From: Brachycybe producta
Taxonomy: Eukaryota > Arthropoda > Diplopoda > Playtdesmida > Andrognathidae
DNA: 64,000 nucleotides
Assembly: GCA_036925085.1 (NCBI GenBank)
Contig: JAUPFP010000015.1
Location: 3,478,426-3,542,425, forward strand
Direction of reading: 5' to 3'
The notes under the pieces were generated by a model, which saw only the letters and a program-made list of their open reading frames with translations, was not told where the DNA came from and made no database searches. The position numbers and the translations under genes were made by a program. Positions 35,249-64,000 of this stretch are shown one piece after another (the first letter of the stretch is position 1; each line of letters starts with the position of its first letter).

Positions 35249-35465
35249 ATTCGGAAAACTATTTCAAACCAACATCATATGTTTTGGCAAATCTTTACAA
35301 CCGGCTGCCAACCTGACGTCGACCCTCCACTTTTGCACCCGGGCTGGGGGGGACCGGCAATGGCGTGGTTTGGTTTTAGTCTCCCCTGAGTATTTTATGC
35401 CCTCAGTACCCTCCATATCTGCCATATCTCCCCTATCCGCCACCTGGGGAGGCAACCGATAGGGG

Positions 35466-37845
35466 ACCAACTACAATTTACTTCACAATTTACTTAACCC
35501 CTTAAACGAGGCAATCACTGACAGCACAACTGCCTAAAATGACGCAATCACTGATAACAAAATTGTATCAACGTGAGCGGGGAAAAAACGCCACAAAATG
35601 CAAATAGATATTATTTTATTTAAATATTAATTTAATTCATTTAAATTCTAAATACATATACTTTGGAAATCAATGGCCACAAAATAACGTCATTTTAAAT
35701 TGCATAAAATTTAAAAAGTCTTGTATATTCTCTCTTTCCAGGTTGGTTTAACTTAAATTGAAACAGGAAAAAAACAATATTATGTCCACATAATATAGTT
35801 TAATAACCGAGGAGACAAATGAAAGTTCATATTCATTATACTTTTTTCTTACTTATTACTAAGTTATTAGACACTGAAAGTCAATAGGAAAAAAAAAACT
35901 CAGTCCCATTTCTTGAAATTCCAACATTTCAAAAAACTAATTTTGCAAGAGAAAGAGAAAAAAGTAAAATAGTCGTTTCTTTTCTCAAAATTTCATTAAC
36001 TACCTTTTTTTTAAACAAAAACCCAAATACGTACAGGAATGGTTTCATTAAAAAAAAATTCAATATCTCATAGAATAAGAAATTACAAAAAAAAGAGAAT
36101 TCGCATCTTTTTTGACCAGTAATTTAGTGTAATACTAAACATACTTCACGAAATATATAATCCAGGTCATATGATATGTATTCTATTCTTCTCATGTACA
36201 TATCAAATGAACTCAGATTAATTATTATGCAATTCAAAAGACAGTTAAAAGTCGGTTAGTAATTCGAACGCTTAAGGTTGCTCAATTCATATGTATTTTA
36301 TTCTTTACCTCCCGGACGGCGCCACTACAGTTGCTTATGCTACGCTCCATAGACGATTTCATAAATTTGAACGCAAAAACGTAAAGTGAACCATTTTTTA
36401 GAAACAACATTACAAAAAAAAAAAAATTCAAATTATTTTCAAAACTAGAATAGCAAAAAAGTATGCTAACGTTTTTTCATCACAATATCTTAACATTTCA
36501 TTAAAAAAAATATTTTCAACTTTTGCAAACTATTATAAAAAATTACAATCTCATCATAAATAAAACTTACCATCATCACCAACTATTCTAGTTTCTAAAA
36601 CAGTTTGATTTTTATTTTCCATAATGTTTCTCCTCAAAAACCTTTACTTGAAAAATACACATTTCCTCAAAACCATGGGGTTCGAAGAAATTAATACTAT
36701 TTTTTTTTTATGCCAAAAATCTAACGAAAATAATTATTGTTTCCTTAAAACTACATCATTTTCAAACTCGCATAAAAATACTTTGCAAACGAGCCTATGT
36801 TTAAGTTAAACTATATTTTTTAATTTTTTTAATCACGCATCACCTTTAATCACGCACTCACTGACGACAGACGCATTTTTTTTTACATTTTTTCAAAGTT
36901 TTTAAAACTATATTTTTTTTATCAATTAAACACAATTAGAAGTTAAATAAAAAAAGTTCGTGACGAAACTACTTCTTTTCTACATTTACATTTTTTCATT
37001 TACAAACACGTTAAGATTCCAAAGAATTTTTTTGCACTTTATACATAAATGATGACTGTGCGCACGCCTATTGTATTTTCTTGTACATCTCCTTAATAAT
37101 TTGTTATCTTCAATAGACCTAATTCCACGGTTTTCATATACATATATAAATTTCTCTCAAATTATGCCACAATTTTGTATTTTCTTACGTATACACATTT
37201 ATGAATATATTCAGATCAATTTAAATGTGGATTCGCTGTTTGCAGATGAATGATTTATGACTTCTTAAAGCTGTGGGGATTTTTTTTTATTTGCAATTTG
37301 TTCGGGCGTAGTCCAAAACTTACTAAATTCCTCAGTGTATTTGTAATTTTCAAATGAACGTCACAATTTGCAATTACTTAAGCAAAAAGAATATATAGAC
37401 ATACTTAACTTAATTCCCCTGTACAGTATATGTAAAAGTGTAGAGCCCTTGTTATGTGATTCACGCCTAAACTCTCTTCGTTCCGGAAGGCTCCTTAGAT
37501 ACATTACAACAGAGAATTATACACATTGCATTTTGCTTAGCCACCACACCACTGACGTCAGTTAAACCATGTTTCCGTAAATCACTGAAAAGACCACAAG
37601 GAATTTGAGACACAAGCTTTCATACCTTCCATCTGAGCACACCTGTGAGGTGTACCCACGCCCAAGAGACCATCCATGGCCTCAATGACTATACATCTGC
37701 CAAGTCACGGAACGAACCCATGATGTCAATTTAGCCTTTACGTCCCCCTCGACCTAAAGAAACCGGCGAAAATGGAAGAACTTCGAACATGGGTCCCCAA
37801 GCCTTCGAATTTCACAAAGGTGTAGAATACAGGGTGTCACATATA
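35466..37845. other. AT-rich gene-poor stretch
   Basis: Contains a partial, diverged foldback copy at about 36300-36680 (word CCTCCCGGACGGCGCCACT, then CTAGAAT... and ACTATTCTAGTTTCTAAAAC). Related sequence recurs near 38690-38880 and 49810-50180. A GC-richer segment at 37440-37830 has no recognisable gene; it includes one TGACGTCA palindrome at 37553-37560. Confidence 0.45.
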
Positions 37846-38603
37846 CAGTGTTCGTCAACACTAAGCACCCCCCTTTGTAAAATATAATGCATCCACAGAT
37901 ACGAGCGTATTTACAGGAAAACAAGTTCGAAAAATGTGTTCCATAGTTTTTCTTATTCAACTATATCTCCATTATATAAAAAAAACATATCAATAACATT
38001 TCAGTCTTGTGATAAATAAAAATTAACACAAAAAATGTCAGTATGCCAAAACTAAAGCCCCCTTTACGACTTTTCCGACGCCTTCCTCCAGAACGCCCTA
38101 TACAGACATGACCCGTCACCTCATACTTTTTAGTTACTCCTCATATAATTGATCGATTAATGCAATATTTGTTACTGGTTCAGTGTCTAGATGCACCATT
38201 TTTCCAATCACGTATAATTTTATATTTAATTGGACGACTGTTATGTGTTTTTTGCCATTCTTAGTCTCGTAACCATTTCTTAACACAAAAAACATACGCA
38301 CACTCTTCGTTATGTCATGATTCATGAATTTAGCACATTAGCTCCAGTAATGATGAAATGTTAAGGACACTCATTAAAATACTATAATTAACTTAAAGGG
38401 GGCTTTAGTTTTGTCCAGGCAACTTTCGAGGATACCAACGTTTATTCATCACAAGACTGAAATGTTATTTATGTTTTTTTTTATAATAGAGATATACTTG
38501 AATAATAAAAACTATGGACTAAACTTTTACAACTTGTTTTTCTGTAAATATCAGTGGATGCATCATACGTTACAAAGGGGTGCTTTACTTTTGACCAACA
38601 TTG
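37846..38603. mobile_element. Tc1/mariner-like foldback element with long inverted arms
   Basis: The left end CAGTGTTCGTCAA and right end TTGACCAACATTG are inverted near-copies. The arms run inward for about 210 bases with matching words (AAGCACCCC...TTTGTAA / TTACAAAGGGGTGCTT; AAACTAAAGCCCCCTTTA / AAAGGGGGCTTTAGTTTT). The left end is preceded by TA as in Tc1/mariner insertions; the right flank no longer shows it. No transposase coding remains. Confidence 0.65.
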
Positions 38604-39573
38604 CTTTTTTCTAAAAAAAAAAACTTAAAACCTTTATAACTTGTATGTATAGTAAAGCCGCTTTATAAATACTCATTTTGCTTTTCCTCCCTTCATAGTG
38701 GCTAATGCTATGCTCCAATACACGTTTTTTTGAAAATTTACACAAAAAAACGCCAAGCAAACTTTTTTTTTATAAAAAAAAACATGAAAAAATTCAAAGT
38801 CTTTTCAAAACTAGAATCGTAACAGAATGTTAAAAACTTATTGATGACAACATCACGTGACGAGCGAACATAGCTGCTTTACGTAACCTCTATAAAGTGA
38901 ACCATAGTTCACACCACTTCAAACCTCGTTCAAACCAGTATCAATACTCTTGACACTAGATCCACAAAACAGTGCACGCATCTCTCATATAGAATACTCT
39001 AGGGGAGACGCATGCACAGCTGTTTCAAAAGCATTTTTTACATCATTTTAAACATGTTAAAATTAAACTACATTTAAACCTTGATAAAGACAATCAAAAA
39101 TTTTGTTAAATTTCATTTGTTATAATGTAAAAATGAAATTATTTTCTTTCTTTTATACTGTATTTCTGTTTCAGCAAAGCGAGAGAGAGAGAAAGACAGA
39201 GCGGGCGCTGCAAACTCTGGTTGCTGTGTCATCTTCCAGTCTAATGAGTAAAGGTTCCCGAGATTAGCATAAACTACCTTATTCAATGTGGTTGTTCGAC
39301 ACGCACAAATTACCCCCTGACTACATACGAAATATTGTGAATGAAGCTATTCTTCTCCTCATTATATAGGCAGATCACGAACTTGTTAGTTATATAGCTT
39401 TCATAAGCCGTACTGTATTGTGATGTTAGGTTTTGCTGAGCCATAGGCAAAATAACAAAGCAATTCCTTTACACCCATAGATCTTTTCAAAATACAAACT
39501 TGTGTGATTGGTAGGTTACATGTGTATTATTGGTATATATTTCTTCGTTTTTTTTTTCTTTTCTACATGCCAT
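38604..39573. other. Gene-free stretch
   Basis: Holds a partial foldback copy at 38690-38880 and a GA-rich tract near 39180-39205. Nothing else is recognised. Confidence 0.45.
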
Positions 39574-39710
39574 GTGTATGTGTCGCATCCATTACACGAA
39601 ATGCATGTCCATTTTGCGAAATGAACATAAATTGCCCTTATGCAAAACGCGAAATAGACATACATTTCGTGTAATACACAATTATACGAAATAGATGCGA
39701 CATATACACG
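39574..39710. repeat. Palindromic MITE, TATGTCGCAT family, copy 2
   Basis: GTGTATGTGTCGCATC on the left is inverted on the right as GATGCGACATATACAC, with inner arms ATTACACGAAATGCATGTCC and the inverse. It is related to 8487-8629 and so is dispersed across the strand-bias switch. Confidence 0.75.
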
Positions 39711-40876
39711 CCTTTCATGACGATGAAAGTTTATGAAGTTTTTTTTTTCCTAAAACGCCTAACTTACACACTTTATATATGGCACGGTATAACAAACTGC
39801 ATTTCACTTGTTCGTTAGCTTCTGGCTCATTTTCATTGCTTTCAAGTGCGCATATTATCTACAGCGTAAAGAACCTCAAATTTCATTTCTGGTTCTGCCA
39901 TTATCATGCCTGCTATCAAGAGAACCTGTATTTCTATTTGTGTGTTTGGACAAAGATGATGAAAATTTGCGAATGCTTTATGAATAAATGAACGATGGTA
40001 GAAGTTAAGGAAAAGAGAGAGAGGGAAGAAAGAGAAGCCCTCTTGGGAAACGTATCCTGAAAGGGAAATTTTTCTACACCTCATTTCTATGCTATGTGAG
40101 AGTTCTGTCCATACCCAATATACAGACGTGTGTTTCTTGTATGTGTTACAAAGGAAGTGCATTGCAATTTCACTTATAAAAACTTTGTTTGTCAGTTGTT
40201 TAGATCTATTGTACACGATGTTGAGAAAATTCAAAGAAGTGGTACAGATCAGAGCTTCAAATCCATATTATCGTTGCAGCTTACTTCATACTTACAAAAA
40301 AAAAGCTGCAAAGCTGTTCTTATGCAGCGCAGAAAATAACACCATTTTGAATTTTCGCCGTTTTCAAAAACTGTCATCAAAATTCTTTAAAGATGTCATC
40401 ATGAAATAACTTTTAGCATTATCCCCAGGCCATTTTAGTTTCTAAAACACTTTGAATTTTTTTCCGTAATGTTTCTCCTGAAAAACGTTTCCTTCAAAAA
40501 TATAATTTTTCTCAAAACCATGGGTAAAGAGAACAGACTTCCTATAAAACATAACAGCCACTGCAGAGGCACCATTTAAAAGGATAAAAACAAAATAAAT
40601 ATTTATAAAGCAACCAAGACTTATAATCGTTTTACTGCTGCAACCCACGTGAACCCAAAGAAGCCCAAGTAAAGTATAAACTTTAAAACTAATTTGTAGC
40701 ATCATTAAAATTCGTTTATTAAAAACACTTGAAATAGCCTTTTTTTTTAGCAAGTGGCATTAAACTAGATTGGCACACATCATTAAATTTGAATAATGTC
40801 ACAATACTTATATTATATATAAAGATAAATGTGTAGAAAAGTGATTTAGTGTTCAATATATAATTAAACTTATATA
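39711..40876. other. Gene-free stretch
   Basis: Contains a fragment of the CTAGAAGGG/CCGGACGG family at about 40390-40520. The open frames 39842-40234 (minus) and 40089-40409 (plus) overlap in opposite directions and lack recognisable motifs. Confidence 0.4.
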
Positions 40877-42994
40877 CAGTGCGTTTCACATATCTATAGA
40901 CGCAACCCACAAATTCGTTATAACTCGAGTTACAAACTTGATGGATTCTCCTTAAATTATCAACATAAAAGAGACCATCTTATATTATAAACTTTCGGAT
41001 AGGCAGACATTTTTTTTCTTAAAAAGGTAAAAATTAAAAAAATTAAGAACTGGAAAATTACCGTTTCATGATTATAGACACACTAATGAACTTTTCACTT
41101 TTACTAATTGTTGTGACAAAATAACATGCTGAACACAATAGTAACATCAAAATTAATAAAGTACACAACTATCCTAATGTTTATTAACTTAAAACATTCT
41201 TTTCTACATACTTTAAACAACGTTTATTATCAAATTTACAGAAATTCTACCCCGAAGCAGCTAAAATGGCACTTTTCAGCTCTGCTAAGGTATTTTAATC
41301 ATGCCAATCTGACTATTCAACATGCACGATGATGTCCCAAAAGGATTTAAGTCCGGGGGACACGCCAGCTATACGAGAGTGGTAGTATTTTGGTTTCGTA
41401 ACCATTCCTTCATTATGTTATTGGAGCGAACTAGTGCATTTTCTTGCTCGAATACTAAGCTAATGAAATGAAAACGATGTTTTATGGCAGTATATACCAT
41501 AGTAACATTGTCTGATAATCAATGATATTTGTTTTGATTGACATAAAGACTAAGCTACACACTATAAAAACTAACGCGCTCGTTCCAAAGAGGCTCATCC
41601 AAAGTTAGGCTCACCAACTGCAGGAATTTCTTTACAAAAATATCCTTATAAATCCTTCCAATATGAAGAAAAGAATAAAACCATCAAGATTCAATGTGTT
41701 TAGTGCCTTTCGAATGAATAGCTTTGCCTTCATTTCAATAAAAAATAATCTTTATTATCAGACGACGTTATGAGAGTATTTACTCACCTACCAAAGTCGA
41801 TTCCCTACTGTTAGCTTAGTATTCGAGCAAGATAATGCACCAGTTCGCTCCAGCAATCTAATGAATAAATAGCTTTGAAACGAAAATATCACCACTCTCG
41901 AATGGCCCGTGTGTCCCCCAGACTTAAATCCTGCAGACAACTTTCGAAACATTATCATACGTGATAATTAAGCATATTGCCATGATTATACTACAATAGC
42001 AGAGCTGAAAAATACCATTTTAGCTGGTTCAGGGCAGAATTTCTGTAAATTTGCTTCTAAATATAATTTAAAGTATGTAGAAAAAAATATTTTAACTTAT
42101 AAAACATCACAACAGTAGTGTACCTTATTAATTTTAATCTTACTATTGTGTTCAGCACATTATTTTGCCATTATAATAGATAAAAATGAAAAGTTCATTA
42201 GTGCATCTATAATTATGAAACAGTCATTTTCCAGTTTTTAATTTTTTTAATTTTCAACCTTTTTAGGAAAAAAAATTCTGCTTGGCAGAAACTTTATAAT
42301 ATAAGATACTCTCTTTATGTTGAACATTTCAAAAGAATCCAGCACGTTTAACTCGAGTTATAACCAGGGATGGATACGTATAATACGTCACGTATAAAAC
42401 TGTTATTTTTTTATTTTGAAAAATTACAACAAAATAAAAGGGGCTGAAATGAAAAATCAAATATTTTAAAATGTACATGTAACTATTATTTGAAATATTT
42501 ATGCACATTAATGCTCATCAGAATGTTCTTTATCTTACACTTAAAGAAGTGACAAATATAAACATGTTTTTTTTTATTTCTCTGGAAACAGTCTATTACT
42601 TATTGTAGAAAGAACATAAGACCAGTTCGAAATCAAAACAAAGTTGATACAATGAATGAGTAGGCCTACTAAGCAGTCCACCATAGCTTGTAGATGCTAG
42701 ACTCCTTAGTACTTTTTCTGCCGGCTCACTCATTATATCAACTTTGTTTTCATTTAACTTGAATCAAGTTAAATGAAAACAAAAGTTGATTGGGATGAGT
42801 GGGGTTTAATATTTTTATAGACATTAAATTTGTGACTCTATACTAGTTTTTGTCTTTTGTACATTTTAGGCTGCTTTTATACCGTTTTATTAAGTATTAT
42901 ACGTCAACGTATAAAACATTAGTTTTGTCACATTTACCCATCCCTGGTTATAACCAATTTCTGTGTTGCGTCTATATATATATGAAACGCACCG
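40877..42994. mobile_element. Head-to-head Tc1-like foldback element, interrupted by a hAT element
   Basis: The ends CAGTGCGTTTCA (left) and, inverted, CGGTGCGTTTCA (right) are both flanked by TA, the Tc1/mariner target site. The left arm (to about 41460) holds the end of a broken Tc1 transposase frame on the minus strand (MKEWLRNQN, then PPDLNP). The right arm, from about 41815, holds a matching piece on the plus strand. Without the 590 bp of inserted hAT element and target duplication, the element is about 1.5 kb with arms near 580 bp. It may be a foldback derivative or a fusion of two copies. All frames carry stops. Confidence 0.75.
42365..42946. mobile_element. Nested hAT element with perfect 8-bp target duplication
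   Basis: Ends CAGGGATGG and CCATCCCTG are perfect inverted copies. Both sides carry GTTATAAC (42357-42364 and 42947-42954), a perfect 8-bp duplication, although the 8-mer is itself palindromic. TATACGTCACGTATAAAAC-type words recur near both ends. 582 bp with no transposase, so non-autonomous. Removing it and one GTTATAAC rejoins the Tc1-like arm, which proves the order of insertion. Confidence 0.88.
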
Positions 42995-44114
42995 TATATA
43001 CATACATGTATATAAAAGAGTACTTTAAAATAAACTTTGTGCTTATTCCATCCTAACTCAAACAATCAAATTGCTAAAAAGATCTCACATTTTCTTCAAA
43101 AAAGTTAGCTAGAATAGTTCACATACATACTGTATAGAAAATAAGCCATAGTCTTTTTTTTTTTTTTGCAAATTACACACTAAATTTGGTCATTAAAAGC
43201 GTAATACTTTTATGAGAAATTGTCTTGAAACTACAAAAAATAGTACATTCATCTTTTAAAAGATGAATGTAACTATTACAGAGAAAAATCATTTTTTATA
43301 AAGTTTCAACATTTTAGTAGCACACAACATCCCTCTCTTGCATGAAGCCCGGTCCACATGCAAAGCTTTGTCGCCAGTGGAAAGCGCAGCATGCTACCCA
43401 TTTTATAAGTGATTTTACCCAGAAAACTACTAAACTTGTATGGGCCAAATCTTCCAATTTCACCGTTCGATTCGCAAAGCAAAAATTATGACTCGTTTTA
43501 TTCTCAAACGTTCCCCCTTAGGACAGCAACAAAATTCAAAACTATAGTTGAGTTCACATGGAATCCCTCTTTTATCACAAGTAAACATGTAAATTAGATT
43601 CTTAAACGTGTATATAGCATAACAAACATTATTGGATCAAAAAACAACGAATGAGCTCGACAAAGTACGAAAACGATTGCCAATAATACTGCAAAAAGCT
43701 GAGCAACAACAACAACAACAACAAAAAAAAAACCCTAGTTAAACTTAGAAAATGTTTCGATTAAAAAACAGCAACGCCAAAAGCATTAGTTTATAAAGCG
43801 ATCAACGCTCAAATATAAACTTAAACAATTAATCTCATTAAATCCTTTTCCTCTCACATTTTTGTAAAAGAGAAGGGGAAAAAAAACCTTGTAAACAAAT
43901 TGAAAAACTACAAAATATCATGAAATAAATTAATAAAATGCGTTTTACAGACCAAATCCAATAGTAGAATTATGAAAAATTCGTTTCAAAATTACAGCTT
44001 TCTATTGAGAAAAAAAAAATTAATAGCTGCCCAAATAAAATAAAATAATTATAAAAGTATTTAAATATACAAGATTCTGAGTTTTCAATCTTCTTCCGAA
44101 ATTGAGATCGAGTG
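42995..44114. other. Region downstream of the copine gene
   Basis: AT-rich, with no recognisable gene. A short hairpin (CATTCATCTTTTAAAAGATGAATG) lies near 43247-43270. The 3' untranslated region of the copine gene should be here; I did not find a clear minus-strand AATAAA close to the stop. Confidence 0.4.
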
Positions 44115-60890
<16,776 letters not shown>

Positions 60891-63247
60891 CTTTCACTTT
60901 TTATATTTTCACGCACCTCCTCTTATTTATAAACATAATAAAAGCAACAACGAGAATTGTACAATCGGTTTTTATTGTTATATTTTATCGCGAAATTTAT
61001 AAATTTCTCCCCTCTTCAACGGTCTAATAGCGTGATATATGCTAATAAAAATCTAAAATTGTGGCAAAAACGGCATGAGAAAAAGCGCTCCGTCGCCTCG
61101 AAAATTTGGCTCCTTCCCAACTTCTCCGTCGATTTGCCCATTTTAGATCGATCTTATATAATATCGATAAATATCCACATCCTAGCGATCTTTCAACTGA
61201 GGACCCTAGAATAGATGCCAAAAGGTGTAAGTGACATTTTTATAAAAATAGAAAGTGATTTTGTGAATCTAATGATAAATAATGTCGTAGACAAGAAAAA
61301 TAAACGAAAAAGATGCTTTATTGGCGTCAAAACGTGGAACTAAAACAATGACATCTACAAAGATCTCTTATTTTTAAACAACTATCTTAGATATAAACTA
61401 CATTGTGTTACTTATACCCCTTGGCTTCTAGAGTCTTCAGTCGATACCCTCCCCCCATCATGTGTCCACTATAAACTCGGCGTGTTAACCAACAGCTGGA
61501 TATACACACAATTCACCTGGGTTGTCCGTCCTTCGGGTTTCTTTTGAAGCTTTACTACAACTCTTTTTACCCAATTACTTATTTTCTCATCATTGCTAAG
61601 CATTGATTTGAATAAATGTGTATAATATTATGTTACCCCTCTCAGGATGGACAAGCCAGAATCGATCATGTCTTTGGTATTCCAACTACTACCATATATA
61701 CAAAGGATTTTGTGCGAAAATAAACTTGTATTGTGGAGATAATTGTAACGTACAATATATTACTAACGATACTTACGAGACTTTTTAGGCCTTGGGGGTG
61801 TCACAAGATGGCTTGACTGGTGTCGAAGCCGGGTTCCCATGTCGTTTGGCGGCGGGAAGAAGCAGCAATCTACCTGTATCCCTACTGAAACATAGGGGAC
61901 CGGTCCAAACTGCCCCAGGGTTTCGGTGCGGCACGACCCAAAAACACAAACCTCCAAGTGCTGACTCAGCTGGCCAGGCCAATGAGCACGCAATGGGCAT
62001 ACAATCTCCTCTCTCTCTCCTTCCAAACAGAAATTTCTTATATCTAGAATTTGTAAGAAAAGGAAGTTTTTAAAAAATAATTTCACTTACTGGGTTAGCA
62101 TAATTTCAAGAGACTTGCATGTTCCAAAACTACACAAAGATCCTGTATTACAAAATCCCACTGAAATTCCATGTAAAGCATCCCACCTTTTTTCTATCAG
62201 ATAAAATGACAATTGTAGTGTTTTGATCCTCCTCAATGACGTCACAAGCCTAAAGTTCTAGTGAGGCGACTGTAACTGCAGCTATTTTCTGTCCAATGTA
62301 CTCCTATGCCTCTATGAAATAATCCCACGCGTATCACTTTAGCACAAATGCGAAAACGCTAAGGACCAAACCGGATCCACAATTAATTATCAGAAATATT
62401 TTACTAATGAGGTTCAAAATAACTACATTTTACCTACGCCATGCAAGAAACCTTTAAAAAATAAAACATTAATTATGGGAAAACTGTATGTGAATTTTAT
62501 TTGTGCGCACATTTTTTTTTTTTGAAAGACACAAACCACGTGATATCGATATGTATTAAAGAGACTTCGACGCATAAATTAACAACAACAACATTGCATA
62601 TAAAAGGCGCTGGCAATTACAATACAAGACGAATGACCGTCATTCAGCAAGGGTGGCCAACACCTGATACACACGCCGATTTCATATTATGACTTGATCA
62701 ACCTTCTGGCACAGACACACATCACGGTCGATTTTAGTGTCAACCTTTAACACGCGTGCCAACACTTTACGCCTCTTAATGGGCCTATGCTTCTGCCATC
62801 GATTTCTATTGCTCAATAATATGCTATGCACATTTTTAGTCGAATTCGACAATGACTTTTACATAATTATGCTTTATATATTAAAGTAGCAGCAACAATG
62901 AATGCAACAAATTGGACCAATAAAAAATAACCAACAAAATAAATATAACCATATACAAAAAAACTTATAAAAACAAATCGGTAAATAAATAAAATTACCG
63001 ATTTTCTCAAATTCATGAATAAAAAAAAACAATTTGCGAAAAGCACAGTGTAATAAATTGATTCAACGGTGCTAAACGAAGGCCTTTTTATGAAAAAGTT
63101 TTTTTTTGAGTCGGTTCGAAAACCAAAAAAGCCGTAGAAGAACCACTTTTTTTTTAGAAAAAAAAAAGCTTTTTGACTGAGAACACACACTTTGATAAAC
63201 AAAAAGTAATCCTTTTGAAGATTACGAGTGATAGATACGTATCTGAT
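60891..63247. other. Region between the FGD and copine genes, holding the copine promoter
   Basis: Both genes read leftward, so this 2.4 kb contains the FGD 3' untranslated region and the copine promoter and leader. The segment 61763-62086 is GC-richer and open on both strands but has no recognised motif. One perfect TGACGTCA lies at 62237-62244; others lie in copine intron 1 at 57690-57697, 59226-59233 and 60110-60117. I saw no clear TATA box or polyadenylation signal that I could assign. Confidence 0.45.
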
Positions 63248-64000
63248 CTAAGGAGACGAGATTTCTGCTCTCGAAGCTTTTTCCAGAACCTCCATCCATC
63301 TTTTCAGCTCGGATTCACCCGGAGCTTGAAAAAAATATGTCTTCTTCTTATGAAACAGTTTAAAGACGTGATCTCGATCGAGCCCGTTGCTTCGTTCTCC
63401 GAGAGCCACTTGAAAGCCTGGAACGGGAGTCGAGGTCATCGCCCTCACGTCCTACAATTCAAGAAATGAACAATAAAAAATGAAAATTCGACAAAATCAG
63501 CTGCCCTCGTAAATAATTAGAAAAAAGAAAGAACCTCTTTTGATGCGAACGAATACAGCACAAAATCGTCTTTGAGAACGAACCATCGCGAAGTCCACGT
63601 CTTCCCTCTCGTCTTTAGATACAAATGTCCGTTCTGAACACAAACGTCCAACGCTCTCACTTCAAGAATTCCCCTCCTCAACATCGAAGTTCCCATTGGC
63701 GGCAGACTCGGAGATGTTGGACTGTGCAAAGCATTCCCATTCAGCTGCGAGCCGACATCCATAGAGTCCGATGATCCGTTGCTACTAGCGAACGAATTAA
63801 CGCTACAAGTGGAAGAAGACGACGTGAGGACGTCGTGACAAAATGTACAGACGTGATGAGGACGGTTTCTATCGTATTTCAGTGGAACTTTCTGCCCGTT
63901 ACATTTTGCACAAACAACCTAACGGAAGAGTAAGAACAAGACACGTTGAACAAAAGAATTCCTTTTCTAAATATCAGGCCGGAGACTGACACTTCCGCAA
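63248..64000 (-). CDS. FGD: FGD-family Rho guanine-nucleotide exchange factor, C-terminal exons (partial)
   Basis: FGD proteins activate Cdc42 through a RhoGEF domain and use PH and FYVE domains to find membranes. Only the end is in the window: exons 63991-64000 (cut by the edge), 63535-63918 and 63248-63451, with in-phase GT-AG introns. The visible FYVE part reads CGS|VVCAKC...VPLKYDRNRPHHVCTFC, giving five of the zinc-binding cysteines; the split between CGS and VVC is inferred from the donor AGT|GTCAGT. A serine-rich linker of about 60 residues follows, then RRGILEV and a second PH domain (GHLYLKTRGKTWTSRWFVLKDDF, SKEDVRAM, GFQV, HVFKLFHKKKTYFFQA, ELKRWMEVLEKAS) and the stop at 63248. The PH sequence reminds me most of FGD5/FGD6. 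The upstream DH and first PH domains must lie beyond 64000. Confidence 0.9.

Larger units (their letters stand above)
32225..35465 (-). mobile_element. Nearly full-length RTE-like non-LTR retrotransposon
   Basis: About 3.2 kb on the minus strand encode an apurinic-type endonuclease followed by a reverse transcriptase, with a very short 3' region after the final stop at 32238. Size, domain order and the short tail are those of RTE-type elements, the group whose endonuclease is often mislabelled in databases as craniofacial development protein 2-like. The leader upstream of 35248 is GC-richer than the flank, which puts the 5' end near 35465. That boundary and the exact 3' end are estimates, and I could not see a target duplication. 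The only clear damage is one frameshift at 33812-33816, so the copy looks young. Confidence 0.85.

Noticed and set aside
61763-62086. 107-codon minus-strand frame upstream of copine
   Set aside because: Open on both strands because of local GC content; no motif, no splice borders matching either neighbouring gene.

Overview
This window is nuclear DNA from an AT-rich, intron-rich animal, most likely an invertebrate; nothing lets me name the species. The two firm genes lie on the minus strand and are cut by many GT-AG introns. Most of the rest is transposon-derived: hAT elements with 8-bp target duplications, Tc1/mariner remnants, an RTE-like non-LTR retrotransposon, a solo LTR, and many palindromic foldback elements (MITEs). 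I see no bacterial-style operon, CRISPR array, rRNA or credible functional tRNA.

Layout. 1-7056: gene-poor sequence with foldback repeats. 7057-7162 (minus): a signal-peptide-like open segment ending at a consensus splice donor, possibly the first coding exon of a receptor. 7163-19478: nested hAT-like, LTR and Tc1 debris. 19479-24733: extremely T/G-rich DNA with degenerate tandem repeats. 24734-26380: an array of eight tRNA-like units. 26450-28760: a G-rich hairpin block, a 50-bp hairpin minisatellite and a long block made almost only of A and C. 32225-35465: a nearly intact RTE-like retrotransposon on the minus strand, broken by one frameshift. 35466-44114: AT-rich DNA with Tc1 and hAT debris.

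44115-60890 (minus) holds a complete copine gene. I assembled it from 21 exons whose phases all agree, giving a predicted 561-residue protein of the copine-5/8/9 type (C2A, C2B, von Willebrand A-like domain). Its introns carry many transposons. About 2.4 kb upstream, 63248-64000 (minus) holds the last exons of an FGD-family Rho guanine-nucleotide exchange factor (end of FYVE, then the second PH domain); the rest of that gene lies beyond the right edge.

Large-scale structure. The plus strand is rich in T and G left of about 26.4 kb and rich in A and C to the right. The switch falls on the tRNA-like array and G-rich hairpin block, and long G runs lie on the left while long C runs lie on the right. 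This coincidence of strand-bias reversal, tRNA-like repeats and hairpin DNA is the least explained feature of the window.
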